A DNA stretch of 64,000 nucleotides from DASSJF01 sp035934535 (GCA_035934535.1 DASYXS010000167.1:21991-85990), one strand, 5' to 3'. Numbered from the stretch's first letter, positions 28,258 through 37,515 are shown. Notes: generated by a model not told the origin, from the sequence alone. Made by a program: numbers and translations.

Positions 28258-29007
28258 TTATGGGCGCCGGTCCGGTTCGGCGTCGTTCCAGGCTCGGATC
28301 AGCGCCGGAATCTCGTCGAGGCGGGCCACGGCGGCGGTCGGCCGCGCCTGCGCCGCGTACCTCGGGTTGTCCGGGTTCGGCTCGATGTCGACGAGGATCG
28401 AGCGCATGCCCACCGTGTTGGCGCCCAGGATGTCGGCGCCGAGGGTGTCGCCGACCATGACCACATCGTCCGGCTGGAGGCGCCAGCCTTCCAGGACGTG
28501 CCGGAAGATGCCCGGATGCGGCTTCGGCCGGCCGTAGCCCATGGAGGTGACGATCGGGTCGAAGTAGCGGTCGATGCCGTGACGCCGCGCGATGTCGACC
28601 ACCAGGCGGTGGCTCGTGGCGTTGCTGATCATGCCGAGCCGCAGTCCCATCCCCGTCAGCGCCTCCAGGGTCTCCGCCGCTGAAGGGTAGAGGCGGCTGA
28701 TCCGGACCTCGGGTTCGAAGAAGACCGTCTCCGCCAGCGACAGCGCGGTCTCGGTTAGGTCGAGCCCGACCGCCGCGAACGCCTCCGCAAACGACGCCGT
28801 CGCGGCAACCTCGACCAGTGCTTCTTCCGAGCGTTTCCAGCCGGCGAGCCGGATCTCGAGCAGGCGCGCCGCGAACGTCTCGGGATCGCCGCAGCCGTAG
28901 TCGGAGGCGGCGAAGGACGCGAGCGCCGCGCACTTCACCCGTTCGAGCTCGAGCCCCGTCCGGTGGATCAGCGTGCTGCCGAGATCGAAGATCATGCCGC
29001 GAATCAT
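28258..29007 (-). CDS. HAD-superfamily hydrolase
   Basis: 249 aa phosphatase-like protein. Motif I FDLGSTL has the nucleophile Asp but Gly at the usual second Asp position, as in YihX-type HADs (FDLGN). Motif II is ISNATS, motif III Lys in GRPKPHPGIF, motif IV VGDTLGADILGA. The cap between motifs I and II is about 100 residues (class C1). ATG at 29005-29007 or the internal ATG 12 nt later are possible. Divergent from ddl, whose 5' region abuts it. Confidence 0.87.
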   Translation of the reverse strand: MIRGMIFDLGSTLIHRTGLELERVKCAALASFAASDYGCGDPETFAARLLEIRLAGWKRSEEALVEVAATASFAEAFAAVGLDLTETALSLAETVFFEPEVRISRLYPSAAETLEALTGMGLRLGMISNATSHRLVVDIARRHGIDRYFDPIVTSMGYGRPKPHPGIFRHVLEGWRLQPDDVVMVGDTLGADILGANTVGMRSILVDIEPNPDNPRYAAQARPTAAVARLDEIPALIRAWNDAEPDRRP

Positions 29008-29043
29008 GTCCACTGTCGTACGCTGCCGGAGGGGAACGGTCCT

Positions 29044-30291
29044 TTGCTCCCGAATACCGCCGCGCATCCCATGGCCTCGGTTCCCCCGCGTTCTTCCCGG
29101 CGGCGGCTTCGCGTCGCCGTATTGTTTGGCGGTCCCTCCGCTGAGCGCGAAGTGTCGCTGGCGAGCGGCGGCCGCGTGTTGAGCGCGCTCGATCCCGAGA
29201 AGTACGACGCGCTGCCGGTCGAAATCACGTCCGAGGGCAAGTGGCTGCCCCGGCCGGATCTGCTTACGCTTCCGGCGCCCCCGTCTGTCGCGGGAGCTCC
29301 GGCCGTTTCGCCGCCTCCTGCCGGCGGGGGCGCAGCCTCGCCGAAGAAGACCGGCGGCACGGCGTCCGGGCCGGCCGAAGGCCGGGCCTCCGCGGCCGTG
29401 CCCGCGCTCGCCGCCGCGTCCCACCATATCGACGAGGTTGTTCGCGAGGGCGATATCGACGTGGTGTTCATCGCGCTGCACGGTCCCTACGGCGAGGACG
29501 GTACCGTGCAGGGTCTCCTCGAGCTGCTCGGCATCCCGTACACGGGTTCCGGCGTGCTGGCGAGTGCCTTGGCGATGGACAAGCTTCGCAGCCGGCAGGT
29601 GCTGCAGGCGAGCGGTCTCCCGGTGCCCGCGTGGATCTTGCTCGACGCCGCGCAATGGCCGGCCGGCCGCGCCGAGCTGGCGCGGCGCGTCGGCCGGGAC
29701 CTCGGCTACCCCTGTGTCGTCAAGCCCAACGCGCAGGGCTCCAGCATCGGCGTGACGATTGCCGGCGAGGAGTCCGCGCTCGACGCGGCGGTCGAGGAGG
29801 CGCTCGGGTACGGCAACGTGGTTCTGATCGAAGAGTATCTGCGCGGGATCGAGCTCACCTGCGGCATTCTCGAAGACCCGGACACCGGCGTGCCGCAGGT
29901 CCTGCCGGTCATCGAGATCGTGCCGAAGCGCGAGTTCTTCACGTATGAGGCGAAATATCAGGGCGCATCCGAAGAGATCTGCCCCGCGCGCATCCCCGGG
30001 GCGGCCGCCGCGAAGGCGCGGGACCTGGCGCTGCGGGCCCACCAGGTGCTCGGCTGCGAGGGGTTCTCGCGGGTCGACCTGTTCTTGTGCGGCACCGACG
30101 TCGTGGTGTTGGAGGTCAATACGATTCCGGGGCTCACGGAAGGCAGCCTCATCCCGCTGGCCGCGCACGCGGCGGGGATCGAGTATCCCGAGCTGTTGAA
30201 CCGGATGATCGCCGCGGCGCTCCGCCGGGACCGCGCTCGCCGGCGCATCGGGCCCGCCGGCGGCCACGACCGCCGGACCGGCGGAGCCTGA
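29044..30291 (+). CDS. ddl: D-alanine--D-alanine ligase
   Basis: Joins two D-Ala for peptidoglycan, ATP-grasp fold. Motifs: RVAVLFGGPSAEREVSL, IALHGPYGEDGTVQGLLEL, GIPYTGSGVLASALAMDK, YPCVVKPNAQGSSIGV, LEVNTIPGLTEGSLIP. TTG 29044 is chosen because GGAGGGG sits 9 nt upstream; ATG 29071 is an alternative without a ribosome site. About 50 Pro/Ala/Gly/Ser residues are inserted between the first lobe (KWLPRPDLLTL) and SHHIDEVV, where most Ddl enzymes are shorter. Followed after 2 nt by the DapF homologue. Confidence 0.95.
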   Translation: MLPNTAAHPMASVPPRSSRRRLRVAVLFGGPSAEREVSLASGGRVLSALDPEKYDALPVEITSEGKWLPRPDLLTLPAPPSVAGAPAVSPPPAGGGAASPKKTGGTASGPAEGRASAAVPALAAASHHIDEVVREGDIDVVFIALHGPYGEDGTVQGLLELLGIPYTGSGVLASALAMDKLRSRQVLQASGLPVPAWILLDAAQWPAGRAELARRVGRDLGYPCVVKPNAQGSSIGVTIAGEESALDAAVEEALGYGNVVLIEEYLRGIELTCGILEDPDTGVPQVLPVIEIVPKREFFTYEAKYQGASEEICPARIPGAAAAKARDLALRAHQVLGCEGFSRVDLFLCGTDVVVLEVNTIPGLTEGSLIPLAAHAAGIEYPELLNRMIAAALRRDRARRRIGPAGGHDRRTGGA

Positions 30292-30293
30292 CC

Positions 30294-31181
30294 ATGCCGC
30301 GTCTCCGTCGTGACGAATACGTGCGTTCGCACGCGCTCGGGAACGACTATCTCGTCGTCGATCCCCGCACGTGGTCGGTGCGCCTGACGCCCGAGCGGAT
30401 CCGCGAGATCTGCGACCGCCATCAGGGCGTGGGGTCGGACGGGATCCTGACGCTCGAGCGCAGCCGGCGCGCGGACGTCGGCCTCCGCATCTTCAATCCC
30501 GACGGCAGCGAGGCCGAGAAGAGCGGCAACGGCATCAGGATCTTCGCGAAGTGCCTGTGGGACCATGGCTACGTGCGCCGCCGCGCGTTCACGATCGACA
30601 CGAAGGGCGGGATCGTCGGGGTGACCCTCGCCGTGCGCGGCCGCGCGGTCCGCTCGATCACCGCGGAGATGGGGCGGGCGACGTTCCGCAGCGGGGAGAT
30701 TCCGGCGACCGGACCGGACCGCGAGATCGTCGGCGAGCCGATCGACGCCGCGGGCGAGCGGCTCGAGATCACCACGGTGTCGGTCGGCAACCCGCACTGC
30801 GTCGTGTTCGTCGACGATCCGGCGGCGGTCGATCTGCCGCGCCTCGGGCCGGCCCTGGAGCATCATCCGATGTTTCCGAACCGCATCAACGTCCAGTTCG
30901 TCCGCGTGGATTCGCCCCGCAAGGTCACGATCCGGATCTGGGAGCGCGGCGCCGGCGAAACGATGGCGTCCGGCAGCAGTTCGAGCGCGGTGGCCGCGGC
31001 CTGCGTCCGGCAGGGCCGCACCGGACGCGACCTGGCCGTGCACAGTCCCGGCGGGGTGCTCCGCGTGGAAGTGGGACCGGACTACGCGCTCCGGCTCACC
31101 GGGCCCGTCGAAGAGGTCTCGCGCGGGACGCTGAGCCCGGACCTGCTGGGCCGGCTCCGGCGCGGGCGGGCGCGACCGTAG
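30294..31181 (+). CDS. dapF: Diaminopimelate epimerase homologue with Ser at both catalytic Cys positions
   Basis: 295 aa with DapF layout: ALGNDYLVVD, FNPDGSEAE, and two half-sites. In active DapF the general bases are Cys in (Q)CGNGxR and in ACGTGSCA. Here they read KSGNGIR (Ser77) and MASGSSSSA (Ser226), confirmed by AGC and TCC codons. The rest of the fold, including NPHCVVF and WERGAGET, is kept. The location after ddl argues for a cell-wall role. It may be a Ser-dependent epimerase, another isomerase of the fold, or an inactive form. Confidence 0.82.
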   Translation: MPRLRRDEYVRSHALGNDYLVVDPRTWSVRLTPERIREICDRHQGVGSDGILTLERSRRADVGLRIFNPDGSEAEKSGNGIRIFAKCLWDHGYVRRRAFTIDTKGGIVGVTLAVRGRAVRSITAEMGRATFRSGEIPATGPDREIVGEPIDAAGERLEITTVSVGNPHCVVFVDDPAAVDLPRLGPALEHHPMFPNRINVQFVRVDSPRKVTIRIWERGAGETMASGSSSSAVAAACVRQGRTGRDLAVHSPGGVLRVEVGPDYALRLTGPVEEVSRGTLSPDLLGRLRRGRARP

Positions 31182-31215
31182 CCGCGGTGTGGGGATCGCC
31201 GACGGAGGTGACCTG

Positions 31216-32499
31216 ATGGCGCACATTCTGTACACGGTGCTCGACGGGCTCGGGGACCGGCCGGTCCCGGCGCTCGGGAACCGCACTCCGCTCGAGGCGG
31301 CGGCCGTGCCGTTTCTCGGCGCGCTCACGCTCGACGGCCGTACGGGCCTCGTGCAGACGGTCGGCAAGGGGATCGCGCCGGAGTCGGACGTCGCGGTGAT
31401 GGCGATCCTGGGCTACGATCCATTCAAGTACCACACCGGCCGGGGCGTCTTCGAGGTGGTGGGCTCCGGCATGCGCTTTGCCGACGGAGACCTCGCGCTG
31501 CGCGGCAACTTCGCCACCGGGGGCGAGGGCCGGACGATCCTGGACCGGCGCGCCGGCCGCAACCTCACGACGGACGAGGCGCACGCGCTCGCCGATGCGG
31601 TGACCCGGGAGGTGCGGCTCTCGGCGACGCCGGCCGAGGTCGAGGTGCGCGGCAGCGTCGCGCACCGGGCCGCGGTGGTCATGCGGCGCCGCGGCGGCCG
31701 CCTGTCGGCCAAGATCTCGAACACCGATCCGGCCTACGCCCGCGTCGAGGGGCTCGGGGTCGCGAAGGAGCACGCCGGCAACGAGGTCGAACTCTGCGAG
31801 CCGCTCGACGAGAGCGAGGAGGCCAAGGTCGCCGCCGCGCTCGTGAACGAATTCACGGAGCAGGCGCGGCGCATCCTCGACACGCATCCGGTCAACGCCC
31901 GCCGCCTGGCGGACGGCAAGCCGCCGGCCAACCTGCTCCTCGTCCGCGACGCGGGCGACCACGCGCCGCAGCTGCCGCCGATCGCCGAGCGGTTCGGGGT
32001 GCGGTTCGGGTGTTTCGTGGAGATGCCGGTCGAGCGCGGCATCGCCGAGCTCACCGGGATGCAGGTGATTCCCGTGCCGCCGAGCGGCGACGACAAGGAA
32101 CGTATCTACCGCGAGTGGGCCCAGACCGCCGCGCGCGAGTATAAGAACTTCGACGGCCTCTACATGCACCTCAAGGGGCCCGACGAGCCGGGACACGACG
32201 GCCTCGCGGAGGCGAAACGCGCCGTGATCGAGTTGATCGATCGCGCGTTCTTCGGGACGCTGCTGGAGCACGTGCCGCTCGACGACGTCGTCGTCGCGGT
32301 GACCGCCGACCACGCGACGCCGGTCACGCTCGGCCGGCACTCCGACGATCCGGTGCCGCTGCTCGTCGCGGGCGCCGGCATCGAGCCCGACGGCACGCGC
32401 GTCTTCAACGAGAAGGCCTGTGCCAAGGGGGTGCTCGGCACGCTCAAGGGGACGGATCTGATGCCGCTGTTCGTGCGGCTGGCGCGCGGCAGCGCCTAG
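31216..32499 (+). CDS. apgM: 2,3-bisphosphoglycerate-independent phosphoglycerate mutase, archaeal type
   Basis: Interconverts 3- and 2-phosphoglycerate, alkaline-phosphatase superfamily. 427 aa. Metal-site motifs: VLDGLGDRP, GIAPESDVAVMA (catalytic Ser), HLKGPDEPGHDG and TADHATPVTLGRHSDDPVP. ATG 31216 has GGAGGTGACCTG just upstream, so it is preferred over the GTG at 31189. It is the aPGM rather than the GpmI form. Confidence 0.94.
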   Translation: MAHILYTVLDGLGDRPVPALGNRTPLEAAAVPFLGALTLDGRTGLVQTVGKGIAPESDVAVMAILGYDPFKYHTGRGVFEVVGSGMRFADGDLALRGNFATGGEGRTILDRRAGRNLTTDEAHALADAVTREVRLSATPAEVEVRGSVAHRAAVVMRRRGGRLSAKISNTDPAYARVEGLGVAKEHAGNEVELCEPLDESEEAKVAAALVNEFTEQARRILDTHPVNARRLADGKPPANLLLVRDAGDHAPQLPPIAERFGVRFGCFVEMPVERGIAELTGMQVIPVPPSGDDKERIYREWAQTAAREYKNFDGLYMHLKGPDEPGHDGLAEAKRAVIELIDRAFFGTLLEHVPLDDVVVAVTADHATPVTLGRHSDDPVPLLVAGAGIEPDGTRVFNEKACAKGVLGTLKGTDLMPLFVRLARGSA

Positions 32500-32503
32500 C
32501 GAT

Positions 32504-32815
32504 TCACGAGCGCGGCCCGCGCCGCCTCTCCAACGTCTGTAGCCTCACGTCGTGGTCGTCCACACGCTCGACCACATGGTCGAGTTTCCGTTCGATCCGG
32601 TCGAGCCGATGCGAGTGGTCGTCCTGGACGGCGCGCAGGGAGGCAAAGCCTTCGCGCATTTCGCGCCGGACGTCCTCGAACTCGCGTCCGACATCGTCGA
32701 ACCGCCGTGCGACCTCGTCGAACCGGTGCCCGACGTTCTCAAAGCGGCGCCCGACGTCCTCGAAGCCGCGCGCGACCATCGCGGCCAGCTGATCGATAGT
32801 GATGCGGCGTGCCAT
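32504..32815 (-). CDS. Short coiled-coil repeat protein
   Basis: 103 aa, almost entirely charged heptads: units such as GFEDVGRRFENVGHRFDEV repeat about every 7 residues between residues 17 and 50, then Asp/Arg/His-rich heptads (DHSHRLDRIERKLDHVVERV). No catalytic motif. It could be a scaffold or anti-sigma-like coiled coil; nothing more can be said. Convergent with apgM, separated by 4 nt. Confidence 0.7.
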   Translation of the reverse strand: MARRITIDQLAAMVARGFEDVGRRFENVGHRFDEVARRFDDVGREFEDVRREMREGFASLRAVQDDHSHRLDRIERKLDHVVERVDDHDVRLQTLERRRGPRS

Positions 32816-32876
32816 GCGCCATCATGCTACATCGTCGGCCGCCGCCGTCAAGCCGCGAACGTGCGAGCGGGTGCGA

Positions 32877-34241
32877 TCAGGCGCGCTCCGCCAGCACCAC
32901 GCACTCGACGTGATAGGTGTGCGGAAACAGGTCGAGCGGCTGCGCGTGCCGGACCGCGTAGCCCTCGGCGATCAGCTCCTTGAGGTCCGGGGCGAGCGTG
33001 GTCGGATTGCAGGACACGTAGACGATCCGGGGCGCGCCCGCCGCGGCGACCTTGCGCATCACCCGGCCGCCGGCGCCGGAGCGGGGCGGATCCAGGATCA
33101 GCACGTCCGGCCGGCCGGCCCGTTCTACCAAGGCGGGTAGCATCAGCCGCACGTCGCCGCTCGTGAACTCCACGTTGGCGATCCCGTTGAGGACCGCGTT
33201 GTCCCCGGCGGCCTCGATCGCCGGGGCGACGATCTCGATCCCGTAGACCCGCGCGGCGCGGCGCGCCAGCGCCAGCGAGAACGTGCCTACCCCGCAGTAA
33301 AGGTCGAAGACGGTTTCGTCCTCCTTCACATTTGCGTCCGCCTCCACCACGTCGACGAGGTGCTCCGCCTGCGCGGTGTTGGTCTGGAAGAACGTTTCGA
33401 GGCCGATCCGGAACGTAAGCCCCGACAGCAGCTCGCGGATGTAGGGCCGCCCCGCGACAATCGTGACGCCGGTGAGCGGGACGCCGTCGGAGGGCCCGGC
33501 GTTTACGCCGTGCGCGACGCTTACGATCTCCGGGACGGCGGCCCGTAGTCGGTCCGCGAGCCCGCGCACCTCCGGCACCTCCCGCGCGGCCGTGACGAGG
33601 GCGACCATCACCTCGCCGGTTCCCTTGGCCTCCCGGATCACGACCTGGCGCAGCATGCCCGCGCGGCTGCGGGGATCGTAGCACGACAGTCCCGACGTCC
33701 GCGCGAACGCATCGACTTCCGCGAGAATGATATTGGTGCGCGGGGACTCCAGGTAGCACGTCTGGATGGGAACGATCTTGTCGAACGCGCCGCGCCGGTG
33801 CAGGCCCAGGCCGTCGGGATGGAACGAGAACTCCATCTTGTTACGGTAGTACCACGGCGCCGCCATGCGGACGATCGGACGCACCTCGACGTCGCGGAGG
33901 CCCCCGAGATGCGCGAGGCTTTCCCGCACGATCGCCTCTTTCGCCGCGGCCTGGGCGTCGTAGGTGAGGTGCTGCCAGATGCAGCCGCCGCACGGTCCGA
34001 AGTGCGGGCAGGGCGCGGCCGTGCGGAGGTGCGACGGGGACTCGATGCCGACGAGATCGGCCTCGCCGAAGCCGGATTTCACCCGCCACAACCGAGCGCG
34101 CACCCGGTCGCCGGGCGCCGTATCCGGGACGAACACGACGAAGCCGTCGAGCCGGCCCACGCCGCGACCGCCGTAGGCGAGCCGGTCGATCGTGAGGGTG
34201 ATCTCGTCGCCGCGGCGGGGCCGCGTCGCTGCCACAGCCAT
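32877..34241 (-). CDS. RlmD/TrmA-type 23S rRNA (uracil-5-)-methyltransferase
   Basis: 454 aa. N-terminal TRAM domain (DRLAYGGRGVGRLDGFVVFV), [4Fe-4S] cysteines CPHFGPCGGC (plus Cys in PIQTCYL), and a methyltransferase with FFQTNTAQAE, FDLYCGVGTFSLALARR, ILDPPRSGAG and the nucleophile Cys in YVSCNPTTLAPDL. Start ATG at 34239-34241. No ribosome site, but a TATGAT -10-like box ends 9 nt upstream, so a leaderless start is possible. Confidence 0.93.
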   Translation of the reverse strand: MAVAATRPRRGDEITLTIDRLAYGGRGVGRLDGFVVFVPDTAPGDRVRARLWRVKSGFGEADLVGIESPSHLRTAAPCPHFGPCGGCIWQHLTYDAQAAAKEAIVRESLAHLGGLRDVEVRPIVRMAAPWYYRNKMEFSFHPDGLGLHRRGAFDKIVPIQTCYLESPRTNIILAEVDAFARTSGLSCYDPRSRAGMLRQVVIREAKGTGEVMVALVTAAREVPEVRGLADRLRAAVPEIVSVAHGVNAGPSDGVPLTGVTIVAGRPYIRELLSGLTFRIGLETFFQTNTAQAEHLVDVVEADANVKEDETVFDLYCGVGTFSLALARRAARVYGIEIVAPAIEAAGDNAVLNGIANVEFTSGDVRLMLPALVERAGRPDVLILDPPRSGAGGRVMRKVAAAGAPRIVYVSCNPTTLAPDLKELIAEGYAVRHAQPLDLFPHTYHVECVVLAERA

Positions 34242-34356
34242 CGCCGAGTCATCATAGCAGACGCGCGAAGGGGATATAGGTAAGTGCACGGGCCCCGGCC
34301 TCCGTGCGAAGCCCGTGTGCTCGCTCGGATGAAGGGCCGGTCGGAGGTGACGCCGC

Positions 34357-35649
34357 GTGGCGAGGCAACGCCGTACGGCAATCGTGTTCGTGGCGGCGGC
34401 GATGCTGCTGGCGGCGGGCGGCGGCGACTCTTCCGCCGCGGGGAAACTCGGCGGGACCGTGAGCGTCCTCGGCACCTGGGGCGGATCCGAACTCGACAGC
34501 TTCAACGCGATGGTGAAGCCCTTCGAAGACCGCACGGGCGCGCACGTCGAGTTCCAGGGCACGCGGGATCTCACCGCGGTGCTGCAGACACGGATCCAGG
34601 GCGGCAACCCGCCCGACGTGGCGGCGCTGCCGAATCCGGGCGCCCTCCCGCTCCTCGCGCGGTCCCACGCCCTCAAGCCGCTCGGCCGCGTGCTCGACAT
34701 GACGCAGCTCGCGCGGCAGTATCCGTCCACGTGGCTGGATATCGGCCGGGTGGGCGGTGAACCGTACGCGATCGTCGTCAAGGCGGCCCTCAAAGGGCTC
34801 GTCTGGTACGATCCCCAGACGCTGGCGGCCGAGCACGTCACGCTCCCGCCCACGTGGGCGGGCATGCTCGCGCTCACCGACCGGCTGGCCGGCCGGGGTA
34901 CCAGCGCGTGGTGCCTTGGGCTCGGCAGCGGCGCCACGAGCGGCTGGCCGGCCACGGACTGGATCGACATGCTGCTGCTCCGCGCGGCCGGTCCGGCGGC
35001 GCACGACGCGTGGGTGCGGCACAAGATCGGGTGGGACGCGGCGCCGGTGCGGCAGGCGTGGGAGCAGTTTGGGCGCATCGCCGCCAATCCGAAGGACGTC
35101 TACGGCGGCCCGCCGGCCGTGCTCGCGACCGATTTCGGCGACGCGCCGTTCCCGATGTTCACCAAACCGCCGCGCTGCCTGTTCCACCTCCAGGCGACGT
35201 TCATTGAAGCCATCATTCAGAAACAGTTTTCGTGGATCCGCCCGGGCATCGACCTCGCGTTCGTGCCGATGCCCCGGATCGCGCCGCAGTACGCCGGGGT
35301 CGCGCAGATCGCGGGGGACGTGTTCGGCATGTTCCACGACACGCCGCAGGCGCGGGCGCTCATGCGGTACCTCGTTTCCGCGGAGGCCCAGGCGATCTGG
35401 GTGAAGCGGGGCGGGGCGCTGTCGCCGAACAAGGGCGTGCCGCTCGACGCCTACCCGGACGTGTTGAGCCGCCGGGCGGCGGAGCTCTTGGTGCGCGCGC
35501 CGGCGGCCCGCTTCGGCGCCGGCGACATGATGCCGCCGGAGATGACGGCGGCGTTCTACAAAGGCACGCTGGACTACGTCGCCCATCCGGACCAGCTGCG
35601 GGCGATCCTGGCCCGCCTCGAAGCCGTCGCGCGGGACGCCTACAAGTAG
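34357..35649 (+). CDS. Sugar-type ABC substrate-binding lipoprotein/periplasmic protein
   Basis: 430 aa, SBP family 1. Hydrophobic signal RTAIVFVAAAMLLAAGG, then SVLGTWGGSELDSFNAMVKP and the loose repeats of the type (GGNPPDVAALPNPG, AIWVKRGGALSPNKGV). GTG 34357 has CGGAGG 8 nt upstream. It begins an operon with two permeases. The ligand is unknown, and no ATPase gene follows. Confidence 0.88.
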   Translation: MARQRRTAIVFVAAAMLLAAGGGDSSAAGKLGGTVSVLGTWGGSELDSFNAMVKPFEDRTGAHVEFQGTRDLTAVLQTRIQGGNPPDVAALPNPGALPLLARSHALKPLGRVLDMTQLARQYPSTWLDIGRVGGEPYAIVVKAALKGLVWYDPQTLAAEHVTLPPTWAGMLALTDRLAGRGTSAWCLGLGSGATSGWPATDWIDMLLLRAAGPAAHDAWVRHKIGWDAAPVRQAWEQFGRIAANPKDVYGGPPAVLATDFGDAPFPMFTKPPRCLFHLQATFIEAIIQKQFSWIRPGIDLAFVPMPRIAPQYAGVAQIAGDVFGMFHDTPQARALMRYLVSAEAQAIWVKRGGALSPNKGVPLDAYPDVLSRRAAELLVRAPAARFGAGDMMPPEMTAAFYKGTLDYVAHPDQLRAILARLEAVARDAYK

Positions 35650-35652
35650 CCG

Positions 35653-36627
35653 GTGGGCACCCTGCTGCTCGCCGCGATCGCGCTGGCCGGCGCCCCGGCG
35701 GCGTCGGTGGTCTACATCGTGGCCGCCGAGCTCGCGCTCGGCCGGCTGGCGGTCCGTCCGCGGCGCGCGCTGCGCCCGTGGGTCTGGCTGGCGCCGGCGC
35801 TCGCCTTCGTCGCCGTCTTCCTCGTGTACCCGACGCTCGATACGGTCGTGCTGAGTGTTCGCGACGCGACCGGCGCCGCGTGGATCGGGCTCGCCAATTA
35901 CGCCTTCGCCCTCGGGAGCCGGGACGCGCTGATCGCCCTGCGCAACACCGTCATCTGGCTGGTCCTCTTCACCGGCCTGGTCGTCGGCGGAGGCCTTGGG
36001 ATCGCCGCGCTCGCGGAGCGCGTGCGGTACGATGCCGCGGTGCGGGGCATCGTGTTTCTGCCGATGGCGCTCTCGTTCACGGCGGCCGGGGTGATCTGGA
36101 AGTTCGTCTATGAGTTCCGGCCGGCCGGCGCGCCGCAGATCGGCCTCTTGAACGCGGTGCTCGGCGCCGCAGTACCGGGCTTCGAGCCGCGGGCGTGGCT
36201 GGTCGGCCCCCCGTGGAACACGCTGTTGCTGATCGCCGCCGGTGTGTGGACCTGGGTCGGGTTCGCCACGGTCGTCTTCGCCGCGGCCCTCAAAGCGGTG
36301 CCGGCCGAAATCGCGGAGGCCGCGCGCGTCGACGGCGCCGGTGAGTGGCGGGTCTTCCGGCAGATCACGCTGCCGCTTCTCGGGCCGACCACCGGCGCGG
36401 TCGCGACAGCGATGGTCATCACCGCGCTCAAGGTCTTCGACGTGGTGTACGTGATGACGAGCGGCAACTTCGATACCGACGTCCTCGCGACGCGCATGTA
36501 TCATGCGCTGTTCGTGGATCAGCATCTCGGCCGGGCCGCCGCGCTGGCGGTGATCCTGCTCGCCGCGACCGTTCCGGTCATGGCGGTCAACCTCCGCCGC
36601 CTGCGGCGGGAAGCGGCCGCCCGCTGA
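35653..36627 (+). CDS. ABC transporter permease, MalF-like
   Basis: 324 aa with about seven membrane helices. The EAA loop EIAEAARVDGAGEWRVFRQI contacts the ATPase in this family. An N-terminal extra helix pair precedes the typical WLAPALAFVAVFLVYPT. GTG start 3 nt after the binding-protein stop, and a 1-nt overlap (TGATG) with the next permease. Confidence 0.92.
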   Translation: MGTLLLAAIALAGAPAASVVYIVAAELALGRLAVRPRRALRPWVWLAPALAFVAVFLVYPTLDTVVLSVRDATGAAWIGLANYAFALGSRDALIALRNTVIWLVLFTGLVVGGGLGIAALAERVRYDAAVRGIVFLPMALSFTAAGVIWKFVYEFRPAGAPQIGLLNAVLGAAVPGFEPRAWLVGPPWNTLLLIAAGVWTWVGFATVVFAAALKAVPAEIAEAARVDGAGEWRVFRQITLPLLGPTTGAVATAMVITALKVFDVVYVMTSGNFDTDVLATRMYHALFVDQHLGRAAALAVILLAATVPVMAVNLRRLRREAAAR

Positions 36628-37460
36628 TGCGCGTCCTCCGCCGCGCCCCGGTGCACCTCGTCCTCTGGCTCGTCGGCGCGGCGTGGCTCGCGCCCGTCGT
36701 CGGACTGTTGGTCAGTTCGCTCCGCCCGGCCCCGGACGTGGCCGCGAGCGGCTGGTGGACCGTGCTCCGGCATCCGGCCTTCACGCTCGCCAACTACCGC
36801 GACGTGCTCACGGCCCAGGGCCTCGGCGTGGGGTTCCTCAACAGTATGGCCATCGCGGCGCCGGCCACGGCCATCCCGCTCTTGATCGCCGCCTACGCCG
36901 CCTACGCGTTCGCGTGGATGGCGTTTCCGGGGCGCGGGGCCTTGTTTGCGCTCATGGTGATGCTGCTGGCCGTTCCGCTGCAGACGACGCTCGTCCCGGT
37001 GCTGCGGCTGCTCACGGCCGCCGGGCTGACGGGAACGTTTCCGGCGCTGTGGCTGGCGCACACCGGCTACGGGCTGCCGCTCGCCGTGTTTCTGCTCCGG
37101 AACTTCATCGGCGGGCTTCCGCCGGACGTGCTGGACTCCGCGGCCATCGACGGCGCCGGCGCGGCCCAGACGTTCTTCCGCGTGGTGCTGCCGCTGTCGC
37201 GGCCGGCGGTCGCCTCGTTGGCCATCTTCCAGTTTCTCTGGGTGTGGAACGACCTGCTGGTGGCACTCAGCTACCTCGGCGGGCGGCCGAGCGTGGCGCC
37301 GCTCACGGTCACGATCGCCGGTCTGGTGAGCTCGCTCGGGAGCGGATGGCACCTGCTCACGGCCGCGGCGTTCGTCTCGATGGCGCTGCCGCTCGCCGTC
37401 TTCTTCTCGCTGCAGCCGTACTTCGTCCGCGGGCTCGTCGCCGGCGCGGTGAAAGACTAG
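36627..37460 (+). CDS. ABC transporter permease, MalG-like
   Basis: 277 aa, six membrane helices. EAA-type loop DVLDSAAIDGAGAAQTFFRV, and the C-terminal AAAFVSMALPLAVFFSLQPYF of the sugar-permease family. Coupled by TGATG to the previous gene. No ATP-binding subunit is encoded nearby, so a shared MalK/MsmK-type ATPase elsewhere is likely. Confidence 0.92.
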   Translation: MRVLRRAPVHLVLWLVGAAWLAPVVGLLVSSLRPAPDVAASGWWTVLRHPAFTLANYRDVLTAQGLGVGFLNSMAIAAPATAIPLLIAAYAAYAFAWMAFPGRGALFALMVMLLAVPLQTTLVPVLRLLTAAGLTGTFPALWLAHTGYGLPLAVFLLRNFIGGLPPDVLDSAAIDGAGAAQTFFRVVLPLSRPAVASLAIFQFLWVWNDLLVALSYLGGRPSVAPLTVTIAGLVSSLGSGWHLLTAAAFVSMALPLAVFFSLQPYFVRGLVAGAVKD

Positions 37461-37515
37461 CGCCCGCGAGGTATCCTGTCGAATGCATGGGTTCGAAATT
37501 CGGCGGGAGGCGGCT

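Noticed and set aside
28258..30267. HAD hydrolase read as a 669-aa protein
   Set aside because: The first 420 residues are antisense to ddl; the HAD domain begins at ATG 29005-29007.
32877..35087. RlmD-like protein with a 280-residue N-terminal extension
   Set aside because: The extension is antisense to the binding protein at 34357; the TRAM domain begins at 34241.
34252..36525. 757-codon minus-strand frame over the ABC permeases
   Set aside because: Asp/Arg/Val/His-rich antisense composition, while the plus strand encodes membrane helices and EAA motifs.
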